Positions 1 to 10,837 are shown, counted from the first letter of the stretch. The stretch is 64,000 nucleotides of DNA from Bugulina stolonifera (GCA_935421135.1 OW285194.1:15957376-16021375); one strand, 5' to 3'. A program made the numbers and translations. The notes: generated from the sequence alone by a model not told the origin.

Positions 1-2816
1 TGTGCTACATCTCTATAATTCAATGGGTAGTCTCGTAACTGGTCGCACACTACATGGATTACCTCTGCATTTTCTGCCATCTCCTCCCCGTCAAACTGAG
101 CATCAAGGCCAAGAGGCAATCTAGATAACCCATCCGCATTGCCGTGTTGGTCAGTGGGCTTGTAGCGAATGTCATATTGGTAACCACGAAGTGTGATAGC
201 CCATCTCTGCAGGCGTTGAGCAGCTATAGTTGGGACATTTTTCTCCGGAGAAAATATATGCACCAGTGGCTCATGATCAGTGACCAGGGTGAATCTCCTG
301 CCGTACAGGTATTGGCGAAATTTTGTGATGCCGTATATGATACTGAGAGCCTCCTTATCAATCTGAGAGTAATTCCGCTGAGAATCGGTTAACGTTTTGG
401 AGGCATGGGCTATCGGTAGTTCTGCATCGCCCTCTTTCTGCATCAGCACAGCACCTATACCATATCCAGATGCGTCAGTCGCTAAGATAAGTTCTTTATC
501 AGAGTCATAATGAGTCAGCTTTGTGGTGTTAATCAAGTCATGCCTAAGCTTGTCGAAGGCCTTTTGTCGTTCATCCCCCCACTCAAAAACAGCATCCTGA
601 TGGAGCAGGGCATTAAGTGGGGCTGCCTTTGAGGAAAGGTTTTCTATGAACCTCCCATAATAATTGACCTTGCCAAGAAATGCTTGCAGCTGAGAAATAT
701 CCTTTGGAACTGGCATGCGATCAATGGCCTTCACAGCCGAGTAAGAGGGGCGTTTACCCTGTTTGTCAATAATATGACCAAGATATTCAACCTCGGGCTG
801 AAAGAATTCACATTTGTCTAGCCTGACTCTGAGTCCATATTCTTGTAGTTTAGATAAGAGTGCTTCCAAGTTTTTCGAGTGGCTCTGTTCATCTCCGCCA
901 GTTATAATTATGTCATCAAGGTACGCTGCTACACCTGGTAAATCAGAAACTACAGTGTCAATGTATCTTTGAAACTGGGCAGGGCTAGAAGCAATACCGA
1001 AGCACATGCGTTGATATTGGTATAAGCCGAATGGAGTGTTGATGACACATAGCTTTTTTGCTTGTTCATCCAGCTCCAGCTGTAGGTAAGCATCTGCTAG
1101 GTCAATCTTTGAGAAGTGCTTGCCACTGCCTAGCTTGTTCATCAGTTCATCTATTTTAGGAATAGGATGTTGATCAATATGTAGTTGTCTATTGAGAGCT
1201 TTGAAGTCGCCACAAATTCTGATTTTACCATTTGGTTTAGAAACACACACAATGGGGGCAGCCCAATCACTGAAAGCCAGTTTCTTTAGCACGCCTTCAC
1301 TCTCCAGTCTATCTAGCTCAGCTTTGACCTCTGTTTTTTTGCTGAATGCTATGTCCCTTGGTTTACTGAAATGCGGCTGGGCACATTCTCTCAAGTGTAA
1401 TGGAATTTTAGCTTTAGTACAGAGGCCCAGACCTGTTTTGAACACATTGCTGTATTTTGCAGTGAGCCTTTGCACCTTGCACGTGAGTTGAGAAGGAATG
1501 TTATCACTTACTGCTTTGACTGAGTGCCCACTTACTGCTGCCAACCCAGAGGCTATTAGTCCGAAATCGTCCGACCAATCTGCTCCGAATAGGTTTGTAG
1601 AATCTGGAAGATCAATTATGACAAGTCTCCTGTTCGCCATGGTTTTCTGACCTAAAGTTACTGAAACATGGCATTCACCTGCCGTTTTAATGTCAGTGTT
1701 CCCATAGCCCCGTAGTCCACAATCCAGTTTAGTGATTGGAGGTGAGCCTAGTGCGTGGTATGTGTTCAGATTGATCATGGAGCAGGTAGCTCCAGTGTCC
1801 CACTGCATGTCAACTTCTTTATTGTTGATGTTGGCGCAGAGCCAAGTTTGTCTGCCTTTCCTAGAATATAGCGGGTCTTTAACCAGGTATACACTGCGAG
1901 CTGTATCATATTTATCACCCATTTCTTGCTGTTGCTTATACCCGTCATTGCCAGTTCTGTCCGATCTGGCCATACAGACGGATTGCAGGTGGCCACGTTT
2001 ACTACACTTTGCACATGTGTGCATCTTATAAGGGCAGTCTTTCCTGCTGTGAGCTGTATAGCAAGATTGGCACCCTTTATATTTGGTGTTCGTATATCTT
2101 GGCCACCTAGTGGTGGCTTGAGTTGCAAGGTTTACTTCTGGCTTTATAGTGGTGCTACCACTTGCTGTGGTTCCCTTCAACATTGCATCTGTCTCAGTGG
2201 TTCTGATATAGTTATTGGCTTTAACTAGAACTTCTTGTAGAGTTGGGTTGCTGTCCAGGAGGCACTGTCTACGAATGTCTGGGTGAGGAGTCTCTTTGAT
2301 TATGACGTCTCGAATCTGCTCATCAAGGTAGCTTTCCCCACAACCAGTTTTATTGCAGATGAAGCCACAGTCTTGTCCTAGACCCCGTAAAACAGCTGCC
2401 CAATCACTGTATGTTTGCTCTGGTTGCATTTTAGTGTTATAAAATTTGTACCTAGCAGCCTGGATGTGAAGTTCCTTTCTGAAGTGTGCCGTTAAAACAG
2501 TGGATACTTCGTCAAACGTTTTTTGCTCTGTACCGTCTACACCACCGCACAAATTCATGGTCAGTTGATAGGTGTGAGGGCCTACCCATGATAGCAGGCA
2601 TGCTTTCTTCTGATCGTCGGCAACCTTGTAAACTAGTAAATGTTGTTTGAATCGTTGCAAGTATTGATCCCATGATTCTGTAGCCCTGTCGAAGTGTTCA
2701 AATTTTGGTATATGTATAGCTGTTGCAGTAGTATTCGGCTGTGCTCCCTGTTGTTGGTCCGTCAGCGATTTAAGTACTGCAGTCATGGTTTCTAATACTC
2801 CTTGTAGTTCAGCCAT
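1..2816 (-). CDS. Ty3/gypsy retrotransposon Gag-protease-RT-RNase H polyprotein, 3' part cut by window edge
   Basis: Reading the minus strand from the ATG at 2816 I found no stop in about 938 codons, so Gag, protease and RT form one fused frame that leaves the window still open. In order: a Gag domain; a zinc-knuckle-like Cys/His stretch near 1980-2050 (CAKCSKRGH); an aspartic protease active site WDTGA near 1790-1802; RT with YLDDII near 909-923; then an RNase H-like region (DASGYGIGAVL) and the ADGLSRLP motif near 90-130. The integrase should lie beyond position 1. The RT resembles the K02A2.6/Mag-like branch common in invertebrates. The uninterrupted frame suggests a young copy. The single-frame Gag-Pol arrangement, with no frameshift site, is seen directly. 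Confidence 0.93.
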   Translation of the reverse strand, partial: MAELQGVLETMTAVLKSLTDQQQGAQPNTTATAIHIPKFEHFDRATESWDQYLQRFKQHLLVYKVADDQKKACLLSWVGPHTYQLTMNLCGGVDGTEQKTFDEVSTVLTAHFRKELHIQAARYKFYNTKMQPEQTYSDWAAVLRGLGQDCGFICNKTGCGESYLDEQIRDVIIKETPHPDIRRQCLLDSNPTLQEVLVKANNYIRTTETDAMLKGTTASGSTTIKPEVNLATQATTRWPRYTNTKYKGCQSCYTAHSRKDCPYKMHTCAKCSKRGHLQSVCMARSDRTGNDGYKQQQEMGDKYDTARSVYLVKDPLYSRKGRQTWLCANINNKEVDMQWDTGATCSMINLNTYHALGSPPITKLDCGLRGYGNTDIKTAGECHVSVTLGQKTMANRRLVIIDLPDSTNLFGADWSDDFGLIASGLAAVSGHSVKAVSDNIPSQLTCKVQRLTAKYSNVFKTGLGLCTKAKIPLHLRECAQPHFSKPRDIAFSKKTEVKAELDRLESEGVLKKLAFSDWAAPIVCVSKPNGKIRICGDFKALNRQLHIDQHPIPKIDELMNKLGSGKHFSKIDLADAYLQLELDEQAKKLCVINTPFGLYQYQRMCFGIASSPAQFQRYIDTVVSDLPGVAAYLDDIIITGGDEQSHSKNLEALLSKLQEYGLRVRLDKCEFFQPEVEYLGHIIDKQGKRPSYSAVKAIDRMPVPKDISQLQAFLGKVNYYGRFIENLSSKAAPLNALLHQDAVFEWGDERQKAFDKLRHDLINTTKLTHYDSDKELILATDASGYGIGAVLMQKEGDAELPIAHASKTLTDSQRNYSQIDKEALSIIYGITKFRQYLYGRRFTLVTDHEPLVHIFSPEKNVPTIAAQRLQRWAITLRGYQYDIRYKPTDQHGNADGLSRLPLGLDAQFDGEEMAENAEVIHVVCDQLRDYPLNYRDVA

Positions 2817-2894
2817 TGTGATTACAGTTAATCCAATAAGAGTTAATCACTTAGTTGTGAAATAATCCCAATAGTGTGTTTTCTATAATTTAGA

Positions 2895-2913
2895 TCCTGG
2901 TCTTGGCACCAGC
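2895..2913 (-). other. candidate primer binding site of the gypsy element
   Basis: Directly upstream of the Gag frame, at the expected inner edge of the 5' LTR, the minus strand reads GCTGGTGCCAAGACCAGGA. A TGG-initial stretch just inside the LTR CA end is the usual place for a tRNA-primed start of reverse transcription. I did not identify the tRNA. Confidence 0.4.
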
Positions 2914-3860
2914 TGTTGGGTCTTTTATTTAAGTGTACTGCGTTGTGTATTAGACCAGAGTATAATATGGAATGGATTGTAACAATGTGGCATCATGAAT
3001 AATAATAATATATATGTACAAGCTTGGCTATAACTATTGGCTATTGGCTATGGCTATTGTCAAAATGTCATCACCTAATATGGTGGTGATGACTAACAAA
3101 TACAACAACTCCCATCAAAGTCCTCTGAGTCGAAGCAAGACCTGGTGGTCTAGGATCGACTCCTATAGCTAGGCTGGGCCAGCAGAAGCAGGACCTACAG
3201 CTGTGAGGAGAGGTTGGACTGCTGGATCCTAGCACTAACCATGAGAATGTACTTGGAAAGACCCAAGGTAGGGAGAGTCCATGAGACCCTACTGTTAGCA
3301 GTAAACAGTAAGAGATAGTATAAGTTCAGTTCAGTAAAATAACTTTATTTACCAACAGCCTACAGACAACTGATTACAAGGCAGAACTGTGCTCCTTATA
3401 TATATAAAATACGGTTTCGGTCTGAGGTCAAAAGGCTAACCCAGGGGCCAAGTTGCAGTCGGTACAAAAGCACTCTTAGCGTTAAAAGGCACAATTGTGC
3501 ACAAAGTACAGCATGTAGTTCCAAGAATAACTCCGGGGAGGCAATGTCTGAATGTAACTCCGTAGGCATTTCTTTCCACTAGATCTGTAACAAGAGTCGT
3601 CATATATATTATAATGTAACACAAACTTCTCGAATCTTCACGAAAAGGGACTTGTCTTCTCTTCACTTTGTAAGTTGCCCACTCTTACTCCAGACTCCAA
3701 CCACAACATGTAGCCGTCTCCTAGCAATAGTTAAGTAACTGTTGATCTCTGCAATCGGAACAGAACAACATAACAAGCTTTGTCTCATAATTTGGTTTTG
3801 AAATTGAACATGAGGAGACAAATCTACCCAGTCTTTAATGAACATCATGTGATTGTTTTG
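2914..3860 (-). repeat. LTR-like promoter region of the gypsy element, outer boundary unresolved
   Basis: Read on the minus strand, this stretch has a TATA run near 3397-3408, then an AATAAA signal at 3344-3349 about 55 bp downstream, and ends in CAACA just before the candidate primer binding site. That order (TATA, polyadenylation signal, U5, CA, PBS) is what a 5' LTR should show. A shorter alternative is a 194-bp LTR at 2914-3107 bounded by TGTTG and CAACA on the plus strand, with the rest being an older LTR. The partner LTR lies outside the window, so I cannot choose between them. Confidence 0.45.
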
Positions 3861-3987
3861 TATTACACCTATGTATTGTATTACACCTATGCATTGTATT
3901 ATACCTGTGCATTGTATTACACCTGCATTGTATTACACCTATGCACTGTATTATACCTGTGCATTGTATTGCACCTATGCATTGTAT
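3855..3987. repeat. 18-bp minisatellite, interrupted by a solo LTR
   Basis: About seven imperfect copies of an 18-bp unit of the type GCATTGTATTACACCTAT. The array resumes briefly after the solo LTR (4633 onward), so the LTR inserted inside it. The GTAT target duplication comes from the repeat unit. Confidence 0.75.
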
Positions 3988-4632
3988 TGTGATGGTCATC
4001 ATCTCAGACCTTATGCTACTTTATTATTTAGCCTCCTATATTTTTACCTATAGCTATAAAAACAGCGTGTGTATATCCATTTATGTAAACCCAAGTTCCG
4101 AACAAGTAATAAGACTGTTGCTATACTAATTTTTCATATATATATTTTATTGCGTCGTCTATAGCATTGTGCAGACAACTTCCCTTGCTGACACGGTTTA
4201 TTTACATATTATACACATTTCGCAATAATTCACCAATTGTATTTCCGACGACTGATATTGCATCATTGTTAAGTCATTCTTCGCCGTTATGGCGTAATCT
4301 TTTATATGATTGGTCTCCGGCCCTCCGTCGGAACTACTTCTACTTCTTATTGGTGCGTCTAAAATCAAACACAAGTATATAAGGTGTGCGATTTCTATTA
4401 TACTTTGCATTATAATTCAGTCTAGTCTACTGCTGTAATCTTTTACTCTTATACCTTTTTCTACATTGGAACTTTAAATATACTTTCTACCACGCTACCA
4501 AGAATCTGATCTAAGTTCTGTACAAGGTATGTTACAATAATATACAGCGACGGCCGTTGCCGAGTGTTCATACAACTCTAGGGAGTTGTCGGGGAACACA
4601 GTGGGATACTTTCCTCACTAAAATCCATTACA
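3988..4632 (+). mobile_element. solo LTR, 645 bp, TGTRATGG/CCATTACA ends, GTAT target duplication
   Basis: Starts TGTGATGG and ends CCATTACA, near-perfect inverted ends beginning TG and ending CA. The flanking 4-bp direct repeat is GTAT at 3984-3987 and 4633-4636. A TATA box (GTATATAAGG) lies near 4374, giving the U3-R-U5 order on the plus strand. The short ORFs inside show no coding character. The terminal palindrome is shared with the solo LTRs at 9811, 35094 and 56672. Confidence 0.75.
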
Positions 4633-5093
4633 GTATTATATCTGTGCATTGTATTACACTTGCACAGGTAACACATGAATGTACATGTACACAGTAAAGC
4701 ATAATATGAAGATACATTAAAATTAAATTATATTATCCCAACCAATGAGTAGCAGTTTTCAGGTCAAATGTCGGACATTCTTTTAATAGAGACCCATCGT
4801 AGGACCAATATTGGTTTATTGCCATCGTTGCTATGATATAGTAGTAGTACCAACAATATTATACATGTACATGTAGTATGTATATGTATTTAATTATATA
4901 GTATGTATGTGTCTATATGTATGATTATAGCAGCCATAGCAACAACTACTAACACATTCAGGTAGTGTATAGAAGTCTAGCTACTTATTACATAATCTGA
5001 GACTATAATAAGACACACATAATATCTAACTTTCACTTTGGATGAAGCAGCAGGCAAGGTTACACGTTCAACTTAGGAGAGACAGACGATAAA
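4633..5093 (+). promoter_or_regulatory. upstream region of Ly6-A, duplicated upstream of Ly6-B
   Basis: No gene seen. From about 4925 to the ATG the sequence closely matches the stretch upstream of Ly6-B (about 8675-8850), including the last 70 bases before the start codon. The duplication that made A and B therefore carried its upstream DNA with it. No clear TATA box was found, and promoter function is inferred only from position and conservation. Confidence 0.45.
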
Positions 5094-7442
5094 ATGAACA
5101 ACATCACGCTCACCATGCTGCTTGGTAAGGTAGCACCCGCTATCATACTGCTTGGTAAGGTAGCACCCGCTATCATACTGCTTGGTAAGGTAGCACCTGC
5201 TATCATACTGCTTGGTAAGGTAGCACCTGCTATCATACTGCTTGGTAAGGTAGCACCCGCTATCATACTGCTTGGTAAGGTAGCACCCGCTATCATACTG
5301 CTTGGTAAGGTAGCACCTGCTACCATACTGCTTGGTAAGGTAACACCTGCCATCATGTAACCACTACTAGTGCTGTAAGAACAGGCGACCAGCTGTTCCC
5401 ACCTAATAGTACCATTTATTATTATAGCGTACAATATACTGATGTCACTTATACGCAAGTGGTTGAACTGTATTATACAGGGTTGGTGGCCCTATCAGCT
5501 GCTACCAAGTGCTACAAGTGTACTGGAGTCTTTGATAGCTCCTGTGGAGATGAGTACGCTGGTAACCCAGATCACCTGACAGACTGCAAGACAACATTCG
5601 GAGAGACAGAAGACGGAAGCTGTAGCAAGTACAAGTCTTGGAGCAAAGTCACCATCCTAGAAATAACATCAGGTAAGTTACAGACGCTGACATAGTAGCC
5701 TAATGTACTACTACTCCTACTGACCTACAAAATCTGGTAGTAGGTAATATTGTTCTACCTATGTATGCATGTATATGTATGCAAGTATATATACACTGTA
5801 TACATATGTACTCGTATGTACATTATATTATGTTATACCTACCAGGACATGTACATAATATACATTACTGCAGTGTATATAATATTATATACATATACAA
5901 TGTAATACACATATACATGTACATAATATACAATGTATCTGCACATTATACCCATATCTGCTAAAACTCTGATTTAGGTAGGATACTCCAGACTTTGAAA
6001 CTCTGCTACGACTTTACTGAAAGCTTCTTGTTTCATGCAGATTCTCACTAAACTTTTGGCTTCTAGTATAAATCTAATCCCCAATGGGCAAACTATGGTG
6101 TTTCATGACCTCAGTTACCAAAGTAGGCATATCTCTCCAGCATGCTAACGTCAGCTGGGTATTTGTATTAGAAGTAGTGATAGGTTACAGGTTATAGCAT
6201 TAAATAGTTATGAATATTTTCATTTTGTACAAATACATGTAGTTTTTTTATGAAGTATTCAACTATTTGTAACATTAATTCAGTTAAATGTGCATATGCA
6301 TGGGTAGTCCCAATCTTTCTTATTTGGAGCAGCAGTAACTTGGCAAACATGCATATACCTGCACTAATACCTGCACTAATACCTGTACTAATACCTGCAC
6401 TAATACCTGCACTAATACCTGCACTAACACCTGCACTAATACCTGCACTAATACCTGCACTAATACCTGTACTAACACCTGCACTAACACCTGTACTAAC
6501 ACCTGTACTTAATATCTGTACTAACACCTGTAGAATTTTTATAGGATCGAACCCAAAACATGGATTTGTCATATTTTATATAAACCTGGTCTGACATCTA
6601 CTGTATCTTTGAGTTGAATGCCAATAAACACTAGTAGTAGGCATTAGAGTAATACTATACTATACATTGTATGTTATAGTTACTAGTAGTAGGCATTAGA
6701 GTAATACTGTACTATACATTGTATGTTATAGTTACTAGTAGTAGGCATTAGAGTAATACTGTACTATACATTGTATGTTATAGTTACTAGTAGTAGGCAT
6801 TAGAGTAATACTATACTATACATTGTATGTTATAGTTACTAGTAGTAGGCATTAGAGTAATACTATACTATACATTGTATGTTATAGTTACTAGTAGTAG
6901 GCATTAGAGTAATACTGTACTATACATTGTATGATATAGTTACTAGTAGTAGGCATTAGAGTAATGCTATACTATACATTGTATGTTATAGTTACTAGTA
7001 GTAGGCATTAGAGTAATACTGTACTATACATTGTATGTTATAGTTACTAGTAGTAGGCATTAGAGTAATACTGTACTATACGTTGTATGTTATAGTTACT
7101 AGTAGTAGGCATTAGAGTAATACTATACTATACATTGTATGTTATAGTTACTAGTAGTAGGCATTAGAGTAATACTGTACTATACATTGTATGTTATAGT
7201 TACTAGTAGTAGGCATTAGAGTAATACTGTACTATACATTGTATGTTATAGTTACTAGAGGGTGTGGAGACGGTGGTTACAACAATGACAACTGTAAGAA
7301 ACCAGCTACGGCTGATGGAGGGATTGTGGGTAAATCCAAGACTTGGTCATGCTCCTGTACCGGAGATGAATGCAATGGAGGAAGTCAGCTTGCTCTCTCT
7401 ACTACCATCGTACTCGCTGCTCTCACCAAATATTTCTTCTAG
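5094..7442 (+). CDS. Ly6/uPAR-like three-finger GPI-anchored protein A (three exons)
   Basis: Exons 5094-5124, 5481-5672 and 7261-7442 join in phase 1 at both GT-AG junctions and give 134 residues. Exon 1 starts the signal peptide (MNNITLTMLLG), which continues into exon 2. The mature part starts KCYKC and holds ten cysteines with the Ly6 spacing, ending C-S-C then C-N. A hydrophobic tail (LALSTTIVLAALTKYFF) follows a small-residue site (NGGS), as expected for GPI attachment. Family members are secreted or membrane-tethered three-finger proteins that act as receptors or ligand modulators; the fold is shared with snake neurotoxins, but nothing here suggests a toxin. The ligand is unknown. Intron 1 and intron 2 each contain a minisatellite made from this gene's own splice-site sequence. 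Confidence 0.85.
5118..5357 (+). repeat. 30-bp minisatellite copying the exon 1 splice donor of Ly6-A
   Basis: Eight tandem copies of a 30-bp unit containing CTGCTTGGTAAGG, the last bases of exon 1 plus its GT donor. Copies differ at a few positions (CCC/CCT, TATC/TACC). Because 30 is a multiple of three and no copy has a stop in the exon 1 frame, use of any later donor would add ten residues per unit to the signal-peptide region while keeping phase. Confidence 0.9.
6357..6535. repeat. 12-bp minisatellite in intron 2 of Ly6-A
   Basis: About 14 copies of ACCTGCACTAAT with variants (GTACTAAC). The open frames on both strands here follow from the period being a multiple of three and are not genes. 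Confidence 0.85.
6630..7258 (+). repeat. 52-bp minisatellite copying the intron 2 acceptor region of Ly6-A
   Basis: About twelve tandem copies of a 52-bp unit that includes GTTATAGTTACTAG, the same bases that immediately precede exon 3 of Ly6-A. Ly6-B carries a single copy of the unit in front of its exon 3 (10595-10655), so the expansion in A is later than the A/B duplication or has been lost in B. Confidence 0.9.
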
Positions 7443-8490
7443 AGCTCAAGTGACAAAACAGTTGGATAATAATTCATCTGGTTGTGACATTATTAACAGA
7501 CTGCACGTTAGCCTACATCTTGATACATGTATAACATATAGATGTATAACATATAGATGTATAACATGTAAACATAGCATTATCCTGTATTTATATTAAT
7601 ATTGTGAAAGAGTTGATCTTGTTGTTAGTGAGATGAACAACTAAAATACTAGTAGTAAAGATTGGTAATAATGTTTGATTGTTGTGCATGTAAAATTGTT
7701 ACGTTGTTTGAATATCTTAAAATAAAAATTTAGAAAGTTGTCAATGCAAGACTGATGTAATGTTAACACACATGTAGGTAAATGTATGACAAACCCATGA
7801 GTAAAAATAAATAACCAATTGCATTTAACAGCACACAACATACAAATGAACCTGTGCTACACTGTAGATCTAACAGCACACAACACAATATGTGCTACAC
7901 TCTTAGCATGAGTTGGTCTCATAACTGGGTTGGTGTTGGTTAATATAAGAATAATATCTCTTCTTGTATGTAACACAATGTACATGTATGTAACACAATG
8001 TACATGTATGTAACACAATGTACATGTATGTAACACAATGTACATGTATGTAACACAATGTACATGTATGTAACACAATGTACATGTATGTAACACAATG
8101 TACATGTATGTAACACAATGTACATGTATGTAACACCATGTACATGTATGTAACACAATGTACATGTATGTAACACAATGTACATGTATGTAACACAATG
8201 TACATGTATGTATGTATGTACATGTATGTACATTGTGCATGAAATACCAGCATGTTATATTTCACTGTAATATTTAACTGTTATGCACCATGATTGATGC
8301 ACAAGTAGAATGATAAACAACATAGTATGCATCAGAATCCAGTACCATTTGAGCACTAATCTAGGTATATCACCAGTTGTTGTGCAACTTGCAGTTTTAT
8401 ATGATCTCTGTAGATTATAGTAATAATATAACATAATAATATACAATATAAGAGCATTTGAATACTCTAGTGTGGGTAATATTCTTCTTC
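7443..8490. repeat. intergenic, with a 20-bp minisatellite at 7970-8215
   Basis: No gene recognised between Ly6-A and the LINE fragment. 7970-8215 holds about 12 copies of TGTACATGTATGTAACACAA. The remainder is AT-rich unique sequence with short TGTATA-type repeats. Confidence 0.7.
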
Positions 8491-8491
8491 T

Positions 8492-8698
8492 TTAGGTACC
8501 AGGTCTGGAACAGACATTGGTGATCATGTCTTGCCACTCACTCCTCAGATAGGCCTTTCTCATGAAATTTATGTTTCCTTGCTTGATGTTACCTCCTGAT
8601 ATCCAGTTATTCAAACTATCCATGTATTTTATTCTTTGTTGTGGCTCTGGGTAATATAACATATAATTATTAGTAGCCATAGCAACAAGTAGCAACAC
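8492..8698 (-). pseudogene. possible 3' remnant of a non-LTR retrotransposon ORF
   Basis: The minus strand encodes a short peptide with the pattern YMDSLNNWISG... AYLRSEWQDMI, like the C-terminal tail after the RT in some LINE polyproteins (an aromatic-rich segment, then R-x-x-W). There is no RT domain nearby and the frame has no good start. It could be chance similarity. Confidence 0.3.
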
Positions 8699-8850
8699 AT
8701 AATATATTCAGGGAGTGTATAGAAATATAACTACTCTTACATAATATTTGGCCTCTGAGACTATAATAAGACACACTTATATCTAACTTTCATTCTGGAT
8801 GAAGCAGCAGACAAGGTTACACGTTCAACTTAGGAGAGACAGACGATAGA

Positions 8851-10837
8851 ATGAACAACATCACCCTCACCATACTGCTTGGTAAGGTAGCACCTGCTAC
8901 CATGCTGCTTGGTAAGGTAGCACCTGCTATCATACTGCTTGGTAAGGTAGCACCTGCTATCATACTGCTTGGTAAGGTAGCACCTGCTATCATACTGCTT
9001 GGTAAAGTGGCACCTGCTAGCATACTGCTTGGTAAGGTAGCAGCTGCTATCATGCTGCTTGGTAAGGTAGCACCTGCTATCATCCTGCTTGGCAAGGTAG
9101 CACCTTTTACTCCTGACAGATACCTGGTTAATGGTTTCGATTGTAAATTACAGTACGGTACGCAAAACATTACAGTATTAAATAGACACATGGCGTATTG
9201 TAGACACATGCCGTATTGTAGACACATGCTGCATTGTAAACACATACCGTTTTGTAGACACATACCGTATTGTAGACACATGCCGCATTGTAGACACATA
9301 ACGTATTGTAGACACATATCATATTGTAAACACATATCGCATTGTAGACACATATCGCATTGTAGACACATACCATATTGTAGACACATACCGTATTGTA
9401 GACATATAGTGCAACTATACTAAGATATACTACTTGATTCGGCAGGGTTGGCGGCTTCATGTGATAGCACAAAGTGCTACAAGTGCCTTGGTACCAGTTG
9501 TGGTGATGGGTACAAGGAAGCAGCTGACCACTTGACCGATTGTTCTGTATCAATCCTGGACCTCAACGATGGCTACTGCTTCAAGCAGAAAACCTGGATG
9601 AAAGTCTTAGGTATTACCTCACTAGTAGGTAGGTATTTGCATAGGTTGATTTAATTGCACATGTGACAGGTCTGTTGTGATATAACAGATAGATGGCAGG
9701 TCTGATGTGGCAGACAAGTTGCATGTTGTACAACATTGTGATTTCGATCACACAACTATAGTCCGCAAGTTTTATTTTTAATTCGTTCCAATAACGGATG
9801 TGTGGCATATTGTAATGGCCAGATATTAATGATATATGTAGTCATCTCGTGCCACATCACTATAACACTACAGTCATCGTTATTTACAGTACATGTATTT
9901 ATTGTGTATAATCACTGTATTGTTTACATACCATATCTTGTACCTTACAACATATTATAAATTTCTATGTATAATTGTCTTTTTATACTCATGTAAATGG
10001 GGCCGATGTCTCAGATATTTGTTGTAATTAATTTTGCATATGACTTGCATCATTTTAAGCATATTTTGTTTGAGGCCGACTGTAGTACCGTCAGCCCTCG
10101 GCTACTTGGCAGACTTCTTGTTGTGCAACTTCCGGACTATGCTACGCCGTTCTTTTACCGGAAACTTTTACCGGAAGTCTAAAACTATATAAATCGAATG
10201 TTTTTTGCTGTTTTTGTTCAGTTGATGTTTGGATCTCAATAAAGACACTTCTATACTACTTATACAAAGTCTTCTCTCGTAATTACGGTTAGTTCCAGCT
10301 GAGAAGGTCCATCGGATCTTGATGCCTGAACAACCTATTAGGACTGAACATACTCGTATAGCATCTAAGCATTGACTCGGGACCTTATGGGTCGTCTTGG
10401 TTAGCTAAATAACTACAAGTACTGTTCGATCTTTCATGTAATACAAAAGACCTAGCACCACTCCATAGGCTCTTCTATTTTGCGGCATCGGGTCAGCACC
10501 AGCACCCATATAAACAATATGCAAAACATTACAATATTTTGTATAAAACTGGTATAAATGAAACCTTCTTTATCTTTGAGTTGAATGCCAATAAACACTA
10601 GTAGTAGGCATTAGAGTAATACTGTACTATACATTGTATGTTATAGTTACTAGAGGATGTGGAGACGGTGGTTACAACAATGACAGCTGTAAGAAACCAG
10701 CCGTGAATAGTGGAGGGATTGTGGGTAAATCCAAGATCTGGTCATGCTCATGTAAAGGAGATAAATGTAACACAGGAAGTCAGCTTGTTCTCTCTATTAC
10801 CATCGTACTCGCTGCTCTCACTAAATATTTCTTCTAG
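8851..10837 (+). CDS. Ly6/uPAR-like three-finger GPI-anchored protein B (three exons)
   Basis: Exons 8851-8881, 9446-9628 and 10656-10837 join in phase 1 (donors GTAAGG and GTAGGT) and give 131 residues. The signal peptide start (MNNITLTILLG) is nearly identical to Ly6-A. The mature part begins SCDSTKCYKC, keeps the ten Ly6 cysteines (plus one extra upstream), ends C-S-C then CN, and closes with a hydrophobic GPI-type tail. It is a tandem duplicate of Ly6-A: upstream DNA, exon 1, the donor minisatellite and exon 3 are all recognisably shared, while exon 2 has diverged most. Intron 2 carries a solo LTR. The function is inferred only from the fold. Confidence 0.83.
8875..9110 (+). repeat. 30-bp minisatellite copying the exon 1 donor of Ly6-B
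   Basis: Eight copies of the same 30-bp unit as in Ly6-A, each with CTTGGTAAGG or a close variant (one has GGCAAGG, which loses the GT). The frame stays open across the whole array. Confidence 0.9.
9183..9410. repeat. 18-bp minisatellite in intron 1 of Ly6-B
   Basis: About 13 copies of the unit ATTGTAGACACATGCCGT with drift at several positions. The open frames follow from the period of 18. Confidence 0.85.
9811..10533 (+). mobile_element. solo LTR, 723 bp, in intron 2 of Ly6-B, ATAT target duplication
   Basis: Bounded by TGTAATG and CATTACA inverted ends, with ATAT direct repeats at 9807-9810 and 10534-10537. It contains a TATA box (ACTATATAAATC) near 10183 and AATAAAG near 10238, the normal LTR order on the plus strand. 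R and U5 resemble the 35094 and 56672 copies (ATCTCAATAAAGACAC) but the rest is divergent. It lies in sense orientation within a host intron, so its polyadenylation signal could truncate Ly6-B transcripts. Confidence 0.8.

Noticed and set aside
2914..3107. 194-bp LTR bounded by TGTTG and CAACA as the definite gypsy LTR
   Set aside because: The TATA-AATAAA pair lies outside it, at 3344-3408, so a longer LTR is more likely; it is kept only as an alternative.
5060..5458. Antisense frame with ATLPSSMIAG repeats, and its counterpart at 8817-9389
   Set aside because: Shadow of the donor minisatellites of Ly6-A and Ly6-B.
5094..10837. Ly6-like genes as venom-type three-finger toxins
   Set aside because: They share the fold, but the GPI-type hydrophobic tails and tandem family layout fit membrane-tethered Ly6 proteins, and nothing points to toxicity.
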